Shown here piece by piece: positions 34,186 to 44,973 of a stretch of DNA of 64,000 nucleotides; within the stretch, counting starts at the first letter, position 1; every line of letters begins with the position of its first letter. The notes under the pieces were generated by a model. It was not told the DNA's origin, made no database searches, and worked only from the letters and a program-made list of their open reading frames with translations. This stretch comes from Margaritispora aquatica. Taxonomy: Eukaryota > Ascomycota > Leotiomycetes > Helotiales > Discinellaceae. Position numbers and translations under genes: made by a program. The DNA is taken from NCBI GenBank assembly GCA_007644065.1, contig VJWN01000013.1, positions 1,178,001-1,242,000 on the forward strand, read 5' to 3'.

Positions 34186-34994
34186 GTTGGATGGATCGGT
34201 ATTTGGATTTAGGGTTGGGTTGTGGTTGTGGTTGTGGTTGTGGTTGCGGTTGCGGTTGTGGTTTTGTTATTGATATGCGGCAATACTAGCGAATATTTGG
34301 TCGTCTCACGAGCAAGAGTCAAAATTGGAGGAACTGATCGCCACCTTTAGCAATGTAATTCTAAACAGCTTAAAATAACGCGTTTCTGCCATTAAATAAC
34401 TTGCTAGTTCCTTTCTATCAAATTCATAGACACCGAAAATGCCTTTCCGAAACGATTTTCAACCATGTTTCAAGTTTTTCTTCAGATATATTTTCGGAAT
34501 TTTCGAAAAATAGTACTATGTAAACACTTGATGACATTAGCTGGTTTGGATATTTTGGATACTAGATTTCGACACACAGAATAACTTCTGGTCATTAGTT
34601 TAGAAAATCTAAGCCAACTATGACCTGAACTTGACCCGTCTGCTTGCGAATTGAGATCATACAAGTGCTTGCGCCAATTTCAAATTGGAAATTAAGTTGA
34701 GTGTAGTAGTTCCTTTCCGACGTACAGAGTAGTATTCCGAGCAATTTTTTAGGAAAAAAGCATATTTTGGATAAATAGCTTCGTGAATCCTCGCGCAATT
34801 GATTTGTTTTCAGCATTGATACCGTATGATCTATCCCAATCCAAAGCCCTACAAATATTCCAAACACCTTGCTTTCCCCCAAGACTTTCCCTCTAATTTC
34901 CAACTCCAAAAAGCCATAGTCGTAACAGATATCCTAAACTATTGCTGTCAGAATACTTCCTTGTGATTGTTGGTTGTTGAAGATTAAAGTACCT
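34186..34994. other. Intergenic between convergent 3' ends
   Basis: About 800 bp including a GGTTGT hexamer array just after the VWA stop, then AT-rich DNA. Minus-strand frames at 34482-34909 lack any domain. Confidence 0.45.
34218..34259. repeat. GGTTGT/GGTTGC hexamer array, seven units
   Basis: Seven contiguous six-base units on the plus strand, five GGTTGT and two GGTTGC. It lies 33 bp after the VWA stop, so within its 3' UTR. It does not match the TTAGGG telomere repeat usual in filamentous fungi. Confidence 0.85.
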
Positions 34995-35384
34995 TCATCT
35001 CTCACTTCTGAGGTGACTCGAGAAGATATGAAGTACATCTCCCATGACGCGAAGGAGATGCCCTTGTTCACCGTCTTGCAAAGTGCTTCCTGTTGCATTG
35101 CCAAAGTTCCCTGCAATGAGGCTCTCATCAACATCTGGATCAAGGGTCGAAGGCTGTAAGAGACCAATCTCTACATCGGTATCGTCATGTCCTATATTTT
35201 TTCCGTTACTCTAGGGTCCAGGCATACGGTGGCAAGCTAGTGGGCTTGAGGACAAAGAAATTATGTCAGACATACCGCGGTGGTTGAGCAATCTACTTGC
35301 GAGCCAGATTGCTACGGCGCTGAGCAGTATAGAAACGAGCCCGATGCTCAGGGCTATGATGTCTGCGGTAGATACTTGTTCCAT
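34995..35384 (-). CDS. Small single-span membrane protein (two exons, 101 aa)
   Basis: ATG 35384 begins MEQVSTADIIALSIGLVSIL, continuing into LSAVAIWLASRLLNHR, a clear transmembrane segment at about residues 8-31 with a basic stop-transfer. The exon ends at 35276 with a GTATGT donor. An 84-bp intron ends in ATATAG at 35192, and exon 2 (35191-34995) continues in phase as GHDDTDVEIGLLQPSTLDPD, then GNATGSTLQDGEQGHLLRVM and HIFSSHLRSER to a stop. Neither exon alone is a long frame, but the join gives an acidic, soluble tail of sensible composition. With the short N terminus first, it is probably a type III or signal-anchor protein. I do not recognise a family. Nothing links it to its neighbours. 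Confidence 0.5.
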
Positions 35385-36024
35385 TAGCTTGGCGAATTTG
35401 TGTGAAGGGTTCCGACTTACACATGGTTTGAGTATTAAGGAGAAATGATCGTTAGGTTGAAGATTTTCATTTTTTATACAATTGGTGGTGAAGTAAGAGG
35501 TCTCAAATGCGACAGGCAAGTTGGGGTATATACCGATGTGGTCAAGCTTGATGGAATAAAGTGGTTCGCGAATGAAAATGTGCTAACTGGCACCTCACTG
35601 GGCTGAATAAATGCGAGGGCACGTACCAGGTCCAATACTTCTGGCACCTCACTGTATCTAGGTAGCAACTTGGATACCTTGTGTGTGTATTTGCTTTTCC
35701 AACCCGCTCCAAATCATAGAACTGTGCATATGAGGAGATGTTGATTAAGGTTGAAAGCTTGACTATGAAGATAAATTGAGTAAATGACTCAAGCGTTTCA
35801 GTACTTGAAAACAAAAGTATTGGACGAATGAAAAGTTCTTTCATAATAATTCAATCGCACATGACTCTTTATAGCATCTGGTTCATTATATTTTGAAGCG
35901 CACCAAACCTGTTGCGAAATTCTTTTTAATATCTCGGCAGTACTCAAATATCCAGAAACATAGCGATCAAAATTATCAAGATTAATACCCAAGATAGCAA
36001 CGAGGGTTAATATGCGAGGCGACA
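35385..36024. other. Intergenic, becoming AT-rich toward the transposon
   Basis: About 640 bp from the start of the small membrane protein to the transposon target site. Short frames only. The AT content rises from about 35,800, possibly because RIP leaks into DNA flanking a repeat. Confidence 0.45.
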
Positions 36025-36032
36025 ACTAGGAC
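36025..36032. repeat. Target-site duplication, left copy (ACTAGGAC)
   Basis: The 8-bp sequence ACTAGGAC abuts the left inverted repeat and recurs exactly at 38998-39005. Eight base pairs is the duplication length made by hAT transposases. Confidence 0.85.
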
Positions 36033-36072
36033 CAGTGTGGCCAATAAGTCAGTCAGTCAGCTAATCAGCGAG
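36033..36072 (+). repeat. Left terminal inverted repeat
   Basis: Forty bases, CAGTGTGGCC at the tip, with a GTCA tandem run and then CAGCTAATCAGCGAG. Pairs with 38962-38997 on the opposite strand, with a 4-base length difference in the GTCA run. Confidence 0.8.
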
Positions 36073-38961
36073 GCAGATATATAGCTTACTTGCTGATATA
36101 ATTGAGAATCTTCGCTGACTTGCTTATAATAGCTTATAAGCTCGCTATTAGCGAAGCTATATATCTAATTATACCGTATTCTACGTAGTTAATATCTTAA
36201 TAGCGCCTCGCTACTACTAGTTTTTTAGTACTTCCTAATGCTATAGTATATCTTGTAATAAACGAGAGCTCTCTAGTGTAGTAATCTTAGCATAAAAAGA
36301 GAATACTCGTTCGTATTTAGCGCTTATAGTAGGTATAGAAAGGTAGTCGAAAGCTATTTTTGTAAGCTTAGGCTAGTGTACTTCTCTTGATTTCTAGTAT
36401 TCGAAGACTAGAATATAACTAATTAGAGGCTTTTCGAGATAGAGATAGAGCTAATCCCTCCGACCTAATGGTATAGGCACTGCTTGTATAGTACTATAAG
36501 GAGCTCTTTTGTTGAGTTCCTGGTCTAAGAACGAAAGCTTTAATTACGGTATAATTATAGAAGCGACTTAAGCTCTACTTTAAATAGGCCCTCTATAGTC
36601 TTTCTCTTAGAAAGAACGTAACGTAGACTTTCCGGTTTAGATATACCTTTTTACTATACCTGTCTATTTCTCTTTAAAATATACCTATTTCTACCGAGGA
36701 TATAGTATAACAGTACCTAGCTATACGATCGAGTTGTCTATTTTTAAATACTATTTATCTACTATATTCTACACGTATATAATTAAGTTTTAAATACCTA
36801 CGTAGTAATTGAAAGCGCCTGCCTTTGACTTAGTTTCGAGCTTTTCGAAATAATCGAGGATAATATTAAATATAGGAAGCACCTTCTATAATATACTATA
36901 CGATAATCTAGATATATCTTCTTATAGATCTGTATTACCTTCTAGGCCTTTCGTTAGATAGAATAGAAAATTAAGCTAATCTTTAATAATCTATAATATA
37001 TCTTAATCGTTGTTTATAAAAAGGTTATTTATAACTACTTTAATATTAAGGTTATTTATAGAATTTCGAAAAAGGTATTAATACTTATTAATCGTAATTC
37101 GAAGCTCTAACGCTCTACGAATTATAGAATAAAATATATTCTATCTAATACCTCCGTCGAGAACGAGCTACTAGATCTTACCTTCTATAACGCCTTCGTT
37201 AAAAGATTCTAGTAAACAAAATATATCTAATCGTTTTCTAGATACTATAATATATATAACTATATTATATAACTTTTTTAAAATACTCTATTTTCTCTAT
37301 AATTTTCTACGATTAGGAGTACCTACCTTTTTGTATTTAATGCCGAATAACGCTTTATTTTAGCTAAAGAGATATACGTCTACGATAAGATTAATAATAT
37401 AGCCTATATAGTAAAGTTATTTTAATATAAGATTAAAACCTATAACGTAACTAAGCTCTATAAGAGTAGTATTATTATTAGGTATATTATTAAGAATAAA
37501 ATAACTAAGATTATCTATAGTAATATTAAAACGTTTAAATAGAAAAAGAATAACTATATATTAATCTAATATAATTAATAAAATAAATTAAACTATAAAA
37601 GTACTCTTACCTACTCCTAACTTACCGTAATCTAGAAGGCTAAGGAGGCTAATTAATCAGGTAACGTTTTTATAGTACTTATTAATAAAATATACTACTA
37701 CTTTAACTATACTAATCTTCTCTCTTTTCGACCCCTATCTATTAAATAATATAGAGATTCTTAACTTTATAACTCTAATCTTCTCGATAATCTACGGTTT
37801 AAAATACTTAAATATCTTATAAACCTAAGTACTAATAGTAGTATATAAGGTTAGAAAAGCTTTAAATATATCGATATTAGCGATTTTAAAAAGACGTAGT
37901 AGCCATAGTAAAGATACTTTCCTTTATTTAATATTATTATAAATTATTTATTCTAGAAAAGTATATTTAAATTCGAGTTATCGGAATAGAATAATACGCT
38001 TATAATCGCTATCTACAACTCTAAAAGCTTATATAGGAATACCTTCGTAGAGTACTCTTTAAATATCCCTATCTTGGTTAAGGTAGTATATATTAAGAAA
38101 GTACTTTTCGACGTTTCGAAAAGTCCCTATATTAAAGTACTATCTTTTATCTTTTGAAAACGTAGTATCGTAATAATCTAATTAAGTTTAAAGTTAGTAT
38201 CTCTACGTAAATATCGGTTTTAAAGCTCTTATATATTTTGTAGGCCTAGACTATAGTATCTTTACGTATATTATCGTTAAGGGTATATCTAAGGTACTAT
38301 ACCTACGATATTCTAGGCTTTTTCGTCGTACTAATAAGCGTATACTTTGTAGGAAAACGCTTTTAAATTAGTAATCTATCGTTATATAACGGTTCTCTAG
38401 TCGTAAACGGTAAATAGATCGAAGGTAATATTTTTTTTAGTATCTTAAAAGGGTTATAATTATCGTTCTATATTGGTTTAACTCTTTTATACGTATCCCG
38501 GATAAGCTTATTTTAGGCCTTAGTACCTATAAGGCGACCAAACGCGCTAGAGAGAGTTTTAGATAATGATATAGATAGCGTAAAGGAGATTTTACGATTA
38601 GTATTTAATTTAAGAATAATAATCTCGTTGTTAGAAGCTATAGCGTGTAAAGAGTAGGGCTAGTAAAAGAGTAAATAATTATAATATAGGGATAAATATT
38701 ATATCTAGCTAAAGGGCAAAGGCGAAATAGAGTAGTAGAATTAAGAATTAGACCAATAACAAAGCTTTATTTCGATTATATAACGAATATTTAAAAATAC
38801 TAGATCTATATACTTCCCTAAAAATATTAATTTATAACTTCGAAATCTTTAAAATTAATAGCTCTAGCTTATAAATTAGTATATTAGCGTAAGAAAACTA
38901 CGCTAACTTGCTAATATAAATTAAATCTCAAGCTGATAGGCTTCTTGGCGTAGCTTATAGG

Positions 38962-38997
38962 CTCGCTGATTAGCTGGCTTGCTTACTGGCCACTCTG
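38962..38997 (-). repeat. Right terminal inverted repeat
   Basis: Thirty-six bases; read on the minus strand it starts CAGAGTGGCCAGTAAG and ends CAGCTAATCAGCGAG. It differs from the left copy at a few positions, two of them C/T or A/G transitions. Confidence 0.8.
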
Positions 38998-39005
38998 ACT
39001 AGGAC
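38998..39005. repeat. Target-site duplication, right copy (ACTAGGAC)
   Basis: Exact copy of the 8-bp sequence left of the element. Its survival without mismatch shows that RIP mutations stop at or close to the element's edge. Confidence 0.85.
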
Positions 39006-40091
39006 TAACAACGACTTACTCAAACAACGTCTGTACGTAACTCTCAATAAGCAAGCTAGCCATATCATATAATCAAGCCCCCTGATAAGATTACTACCGC
39101 AACTAAAATATGCCTCAGCGGCTTCTCAGTATGTTTCGACACACTCTTTGACTGGCAATGATGTCTTACTCAACGTGCGTACAGCTAGTCGCTCACCGGC
39201 CTGTTATTCTGCCATACTATACCTCACTCAGCTCGACCAAAGGAATCTTTCCTCATCACAGCGAGATCTCCATTCTCAGTCAGGCAGCTTAATCAGGATA
39301 CCGTATCTGCATCAATTTGCAGCGGTACTTTTTCAAGAATGATTCTTTGGAGGAGGTTTCGAGGACCCATTTTCTTCCAGAGGGGGAGTTTGCTCGCTTA
39401 TTACCGCAGTCAGAACTGGCAATCGCTTCTTGGCCGCTAGTTCAGGGGGAGATGTCGCTTTGAGGCCTCTTTGATAGTATATTTATCCTGTACTCTCCTG
39501 GATGGAACGTGTTGAAACTAAAAGATTTCTTATGGAAGAGCTAGAGGAGAGCAGCAGGGAAGACAATGACCCAAAAAATACCGCGGTGTCTACCCCAAGC
39601 GGTATGAGAATAATGAACTTCAACATCCAATCATTAAAGACTTGTCGAAGACGACCTACAAATGCGAATCTGGCATCTTAGGTGGAGCCAAGATCAATCA
39701 ATGTTGTGACAGGTGTATTTGGGACCGAATAAATGATTGGCTTAGAGGAGAACCTGTTTGAGATTGACATCTAGGACAAGAGTCGGTTAAACGGTGCTGT
39801 GAAAACTGTATCTTTTGACAATGACCTAGACTTGAAGCCTGGAAGCCAAATCTAACAAAATAGGAGAGATTTTCTATATACCTAATATTTGGTGATTGAA
39901 TCATACAAATGTGGAGCCCGCCAAGACTCAGAGAGGATTCGCAAATCTAGCTAGATACTCGCGCCCCACTATCCCACTATCCCACTATCCCCCTGTCTTA
40001 AGCGAGGTGGAAGCAAACACATTGCTGAAGTTTAACATAACTGCCAACCATGAAAGACAACAGCAATAGCTAAATCATAGATTAAACGCAA
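39006..40091. other. Intergenic between transposon and P450
   Basis: About 1.1 kb with normal base composition again. Short frames only. A CCCACTAT tandem sits near 39964-39990. It should include the P450 3' UTR. Confidence 0.45.
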
Positions 40092-41835
40092 TCAAGCTCG
40101 GGGTTTGATCCGCACGAACAGAGGATCACGAGTGAAGATTACATAGGCGGGAGGAGTAGCCCATCTTGCGCTTGCAGATTTGCAATCCAGTTCAAAATCA
40201 TACTTCCACAACAAGTGACCAAGCATAAGTCGAGAATTTATCAAGGCAAACCTGATCCCACGGGTCAGTTATCGAAACTTTCTATAAAGCGAAGGGATGA
40301 CTCACTCTCGTGCAAGACAGATCCTCGGTCCGTAACTAAATGGGTGATAGGCCGAAGATTCCAACTCGTTTCGCTCGCCAAGCCATCGCTCAGGTTTGAA
40401 CTGTTCAGAATCCATGAAGTTCTTCTCGTTGTGAAACATCGCCCACTGCATGATTCCAACGACCGTATTCTTTGGGACATGTTTGCCGCATATTGTAGCC
40501 CCGTCCTCTGGCACGACTCGAGGGAACAAACCGGGTCCTGGTGGGAAGATACGCAGAGTCTCGGTGATGCATGCTTTCAGATAGTTCAAGTCCTCGGTTG
40601 ACTGTATGTTCATGTCCTCGATGTTCTTGAATTTGCCTCGGATCTCTTGCTGGACGAGAGATAGCGTCTTGGGATTTCTCAGAAGGTGATAAATCACGCC
40701 GCACAGTAGTGTGGTTGAAGTTTCGTTGTTGGCCAAGAAGAGGGCTGTTGCGCTCTTGGAAATGGCGTCTGCAGAGAAATGCGGTTCCATGTATGACACT
40801 AAGAAGCGCTTTTAGACTCTGATAATGACACTTGACACGGAGGTGGCTTACCATAATCAGCCTTCTCGCTTCCCTTCTCAAGTCGTTGAAGAACCATTTT
40901 TTCTGGGAAGTTGATGTTCTTAATCACGTTTGATCCTAACAGGAAACCCTGCAGCAGTCTCTCGATGGGATCGAGTATAAAACTAGCAGCACTGCGGATC
41001 TGTAAGTATAGGAATGCTAGGTTGAAGCTACGGTCGATGGTTGTGACAGCTGGATGATACTCTCCCGCATATTTTGATGCCTCTAGGTCGTGTCCGCAGA
41101 TCAACTTGCCGCTTATGTCAAGGAGCGCGTTGCGAAACCAAGGCTGGAGATCAAACACTTCGTTTGAGGTTGCTGTGCTTGCCAGGCCCTCCATTAAGCT
41201 CGCCGAAGTCTCCATAATGATGTCTTCCTGCTTTAGAATCGCCTTGCGAGAGAACGCTGCACCAAGAATCTTCTTTTGAGATTTGTGTTCCACACCTCCA
41301 GCATCGAGCTATTAGGCACGAGTCAGGTTTGCGATTCAATCATAGTATTTTCTTAAACTCACCACTGTGTTTGAGTCCGCGAAGATGGTTGTGTAGAATT
41401 TGGGATCTTTTTCGAAGAGCACCATTTTGGTTCCGCCTCCCTCTACAGGACGAGAGTTCGGGCCTAAAGATTTCAGTAACACGAAATAAATGGTAAAGAT
41501 GGGTATTTAATCACCATAGATCTCTTGCCAAGCTTTTGGATCAACGAACGAAAGCTCATCCGGAGCAATGCGAACTATATCTCCATACTTATCGTGAAGT
41601 GCTTTTACGTCATATGGCAAAGTTCCTCTGTACGCTTTGTAGCTGAACCACAATTTCGAGCTACCTGCATACCATGGGCCTCTAAATCTGCGAAGTGGAT
41701 GGAAAAATATGTTGTACAGAGATTGTAAGAGTAACTATGGTGGGGTTAGCCATTGTGATCACAATTTACACCTTTTCGATCCAAAATTGTACTTACAAAC
41801 AGGAAAACAAGGACAACACCTTCAAGTAATGCCAT
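40092..41835 (-). CDS. Cytochrome P450 monooxygenase
   Basis: Six minus-strand exons join in frame: 41835-41797, 41734-41515, 41463-41363, 41308-40852, 40798-40306 and 40251-40092. The product has 489 residues. It begins MALLEGVVLVFLF, a membrane anchor, followed by YNIFFHPLRRFRGPWYAGSS, the fungal Pro-rich hinge. The I-helix reads FLANNETSTTLL, the ExxR motif is ETLR at about 352-355, then FKPERWL. The haem loop FSYGPRICLARE places the ligand Cys at about 433. Exon 6 gives RLMLGHLLWKYDFEL and VRIKPR, the usual end. The family is that of small-molecule fungal P450s (CYP65-like by general look), bound to the ER and fed by a P450 reductase. Divergent placement next to a sesquiterpene synthase suggests it oxidises that product, which is inference. 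All key residues are intact despite the nearby transposon. Confidence 0.9.
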
Positions 41836-42863
41836 TGTATAGCACCAAAAAGCCAGTTCTTCTTTTGACAGTTTGTCATAAATATCTATGGAGAATGAAT
41901 GATGCGGAGAAGACAAAGTGCCCTTCGATATAGTGTACTGCCAAAACCGCAATCGTCATATTTTCCCATCCAACAAAATTGCCCCTCCAAGACCAACCTG
42001 CAGGATTAAACCATAACCAATAAATCAAAGTAAAGATCATTTATGATATGTTGGATCTTTTGAGAAGAGCAGACCCGTCACGGTGGTTCAGCCGCTCTAG
42101 CTCCCAATAAGGAGGTCCGGGCCCCAAAATCCCAACAGTTGGGTTACACACATATGTTGTCTGGAAGCTAGAACAGGCCATTTCATGTCTTCCCAAGAGA
42201 TCTTGTGTTACTCTCGTTGTAACGGTGCTGGGTTGGTATCACAGTCGGCGATCAAAACCTGTGGCTCCACTGATACTTTCCCACATCCTTATCACACTTC
42301 TTTTTCCTCCGACCATGTTCCCACAAGCTGTTGGTACTCTAGTCACAGGGGTGATCGACTTTTAGAAGTTCAATTGCGTTATTGACTTCAGGCGCATATG
42401 ACTGATATGTTATATGACGCAGCGTGTATTGTCGTAATCTGAATGGTCCTGATGAGATGTGAAAATGTGCGTAACATCTAATTCACATTCGAATGATGAT
42501 AATTTCGACATATATGAGAGAAAAGGTTCACAAAGAAATAAAATGACATATAAGCTTTCAACATCGAGGTCCAACTGCCTACTTCCCAATGTCATGAGAC
42601 CTGATAAAGTCGAACTGGGCATAGACTTAGATCATGATAAATGCATCTTACACCGTCAATTTTGAAGATGAATAAGTACATGGTAATTGAAACTATGGCA
42701 GGTAAATCTCCAATAAACTGCATCTTCACATATCACATTGACAGACAACAATGGGAGGAAACATGCAACCATAAAATAAGCGAGCAAGGATTTGTTACCT
42801 TTGACATTTGCCAAACTCAAGGCTAACAATACTGTCATATATCACTGCATGTTATTCTCTTAG

Positions 42864-43168
42864 TGGGAAAACAGCGGTTCCTTTGACACCATCCATTTCG
42901 GGCGCGAGATGCGAATCAGCAAATGGGATGTAGAGTTACCCATTTCGTATCCCAATGAGAAAGGCACGGTCGCACTTCGAGGGCTGATACCAACACCAAG
43001 CGTACTCGCCTTTCTCAAAACTCGGCAACCTACAGGGCTGTTCAACAAGGGTACGTAGCCAATTGGATACTTCGGATTCTTTCGCGAGAGCCCCTTGCGG
43101 GTTGAGGATATCTGAAAAAGGTGATTACAGGGCGAAAATACAGATTTCGTGAGGATGATATGAAATGA
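42864..43168 (+). pseudogene. Exon-like remnant of an unidentified gene
   Basis: A TTCTCTTAG acceptor at 42863 opens WENSGSFDTIHFGREMRISK, then WDVELPISYPNEKGTVALRG and TPSVLAFLKTRQPTGLFNKG. At 43050 a GTACGT donor follows. An 80-bp intron ending in TTACAG restarts in phase at 43131 with RKYRFREDDMK and a stop. The protein-like composition and the matching phases suggest the last two exons of a gene whose upstream part I cannot find in the AT-rich DNA before it. I do not recognise the family. It is either a decayed third member of the locus or chance. Confidence 0.35.
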
Positions 43169-43531
43169 GAGTCCCAAACTACTGGCTGGCTGACTCAAAA
43201 TTGATTACTTGAGGGGGGAAAATATCTAGAAGCTACTTTTTCCACAACCTCGATCGCCGATTCTCAGATATATTTTCTGGGCATCTGAGGAATATCTTCG
43301 ATTCACCCATACTGCTAGCCAGTCCACGGGGGTACTGATATATTTCTTATGGTCTAGCCGGTTCATGAACTGAGTTGTTTTCGCCAATTTCCTAGTTCAT
43401 TCATAAAAGGCGTAGATCAGTGTGTGGTTGTTAAATCGGCGGAACCATTCACGAGTTACTTGGCAATTAATGAATAGTAGTCACTTGACCAGGCCATTCA
43501 CGAAAAAGAACCACTCCTGAGAGGAACACTA

Positions 43532-43540
43532 TATATAAAG
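43532..43540 (+). promoter_or_regulatory. TATA box of the terpene synthase
   Basis: TATATAAAG lies 108 bp upstream of ATG 43648, a normal spacing for a fungal gene with a 60-80-base leader. A perfect TATA element suits an inducible gene such as a secondary-metabolite enzyme. Confidence 0.6.
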
Positions 43541-43647
43541 CTCTCCCACTCGAGTTCAACTGCTTCCTGGGCATTTTCTACAGCACTTTTGGATTTCGAA
43601 CTTCATATCTGCGATCTTATTGCAGGGCATAGTCTTGAAACTTAACC

Positions 43648-44973
43648 ATGAATCCGCAATTCCATGACTTCTTATCGGACCCAAAATTCAAATGTCTCGA
43701 GCACTTCGACCCAACTCAACTCACTTCAGATGAGAAAGCTGCCATTGCAGCTTGTACGCACGATGTCATCCTCGAATTTCTACGTGTGATCAATCATCAT
43801 CACACGACACAACCATTTGATGGTCGCCTTCGACATGACTTGAGCAAATGGGCCAATGACCATCTCGCCCAAACTGGCTCGTTCTCATTAAAGTTCTTCA
43901 ATGGAATCGTGGATGCCGCATGCTACGTCGGAGAATGTATGTATCCAGCTGCTGCCTATGGATACGAGACAAGACTATACATGGCCATGGGCTCACTCGC
44001 CTACTTCGCCATTGACGACGGCTCAGCGAAAAACCAGAACGTCCAATCGTTCCACTTCGACATCTGGCAACAGAACGAGCCCGCGTCAAGCTGGTGCGCA
44101 ATGTACAGACAGTTCATTCGCGAATGGGCTGATCACTTCGGCGCAAACGATCCGAGGATGGGAAGTCTAGGTGCTATGGGATGGGCCAATGGTGTCGATG
44201 CCGCAACCGTCGAGCAGACGCTGGCTACGCGTCAACACCCACACTTGGACCCGAAGAAGAGGGATGGGAAACCCAACGGGTGCTGCCCACGTGGCTTTGC
44301 TTCCTCGTTGAGATTGGTGACTGGCTTGCCTGAACCGTATGCGGTGGCTGTCTTCAAGCCAGAGAGAGACGTAGAAATACCTCTCGAGTACTGGGTGACG
44401 AGCATGGATCACCTGAAAACCTTCATCAATCATGGGAACGATCTCTTCTCGTGGCCCAAAGAAATCATGGCTGCCGAGACATTCAATTTCATGACACTCC
44501 AGACTCTGTCGATGAGGCAAGCAGGTAAATTGTCAACTTTCAATACCGAAGGTGATGGGCTCTGGACTTTTCGTGATACACTTTGTGAGCTTTGGACTGC
44601 TCTTGTTGAGAGCATCGTAGAGCTTGATAAAGCCTTTATATCTTTTGCCGAGTAAGTCCCCTAGCCAGGTTGTTGTATGGATTTCTCGCTAATCCAGTCC
44701 TATAGCGTCTGTGAAGAGCCACTCGCGACGGAGTGGAAGGTAGATTTGGCATCGACATTGTGGAAGCAGTATCGAATGAGCTTTTTCTCATGCCATCTTG
44801 TCTGTCCACGCTACAAGCTAAGCGGGCTGATTGGCAGGTTGGAAACTCCCAACCAGATGGAAAGTGTGAACCAGTTTGAAACTGTTGATAAGATGGAAGC
44901 TATTGACGAGTTGGAAATCGTTGACAAGTTGGAAATTGTGACACCAGCTCCTCTCATATCTTGCCAAATGTAG
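43648..44973 (+). CDS. Tri5-family sesquiterpene synthase
   Basis: Exons 43648-44651 and 44706-44973 give 423 residues, joined through a GA|C codon; the intron has a GTAAGT donor and a CTAAT branch site. Class I terpene cyclase features are present. The acidic motif is FAIDDGSAK with D123 and D124, but without the second Asp of a full DDxxD. The NSE metal triad is NDLFSWPKE (N264, S268, E272), and the product-side Arg-Tyr pair is CPRYKL (R370, Y371). The enzyme should bind three Mg ions and cyclise farnesyl diphosphate in the cytosol. Membership of the trichodiene-synthase-like family does not mean it makes trichodiene; other family members make unrelated sesquiterpenes. After R370 the chain does not end as usual but runs into six hexapeptide repeats (378-413). 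The divergent P450 is the likely tailoring enzyme. No other trichothecene-type gene is visible. Confidence 0.88.
44833..44940 (+). repeat. Six tandem 18-bp coding repeats
   Basis: Six contiguous 18-bp units code GRLETP, NQMESV, NQFETV, DKMEAI, DELEIV and DKLEIV. The core is x-x-[hydrophobic]-E-x-[V/I]. The frame is kept perfectly, and the units diverge gradually from 5' to 3', as expected of stepwise duplication. Confidence 0.85.

Larger units (their letters stand above)
36033..38997. mobile_element. hAT-type DNA transposon, RIP-degraded, boundaries complete
   Basis: The 2965-bp element begins CAGTGTGGCCAATAAG and ends with the complement of CAGAGTGGCCAGTAAG. The ends match the hAT terminal pattern CAGNG, and exact 8-bp target duplications flank both. 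The ends stay alike for about 40 bp, including the shared block CAGCTAATCAGCGAG. The interior is extremely AT-rich. By eye it is dominated by TpA, with CpA and TpG almost missing and CpG still present, the expected product of RIP acting on a repeated sequence. No reading frame over 60 codons survives on either strand, so no transposase can be made and I could not align one. The element is dead but was probably autonomous-sized; cargo or a non-autonomous origin cannot be excluded. Subterminal GCTTATAAGC/AGCGAG-like motifs near both ends resemble hAT subterminal transposase sites. Confidence 0.85.
41836..43647. other. Divergent intergenic region, P450 / terpene synthase
   Basis: About 1.8 kb between two opposed starts, long enough for separate or shared control. 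It contains an exon-like coding remnant at 42864-43168 and a TATA box close to the synthase. No binding site for a known regulator is recognised. Confidence 0.5.

Noticed and set aside
34218..34259. Telomere-like GGTTGT array
   Set aside because: The unit is not TTAGGG, the array is short, and coding DNA continues on both sides.
36033..38997. Tc1/mariner or LTR retrotransposon as the identity of the AT-rich element
   Set aside because: The 8-bp duplication and CAGNG ends fit hAT. Tc1/mariner would leave TA, and no direct long terminal repeats are present.
43648..44973. Naming the cyclase as trichodiene synthase and the locus as a trichothecene cluster
   Set aside because: Family membership alone does not fix the product, the aspartate motif differs, and no other gene of that pathway is seen in the window.
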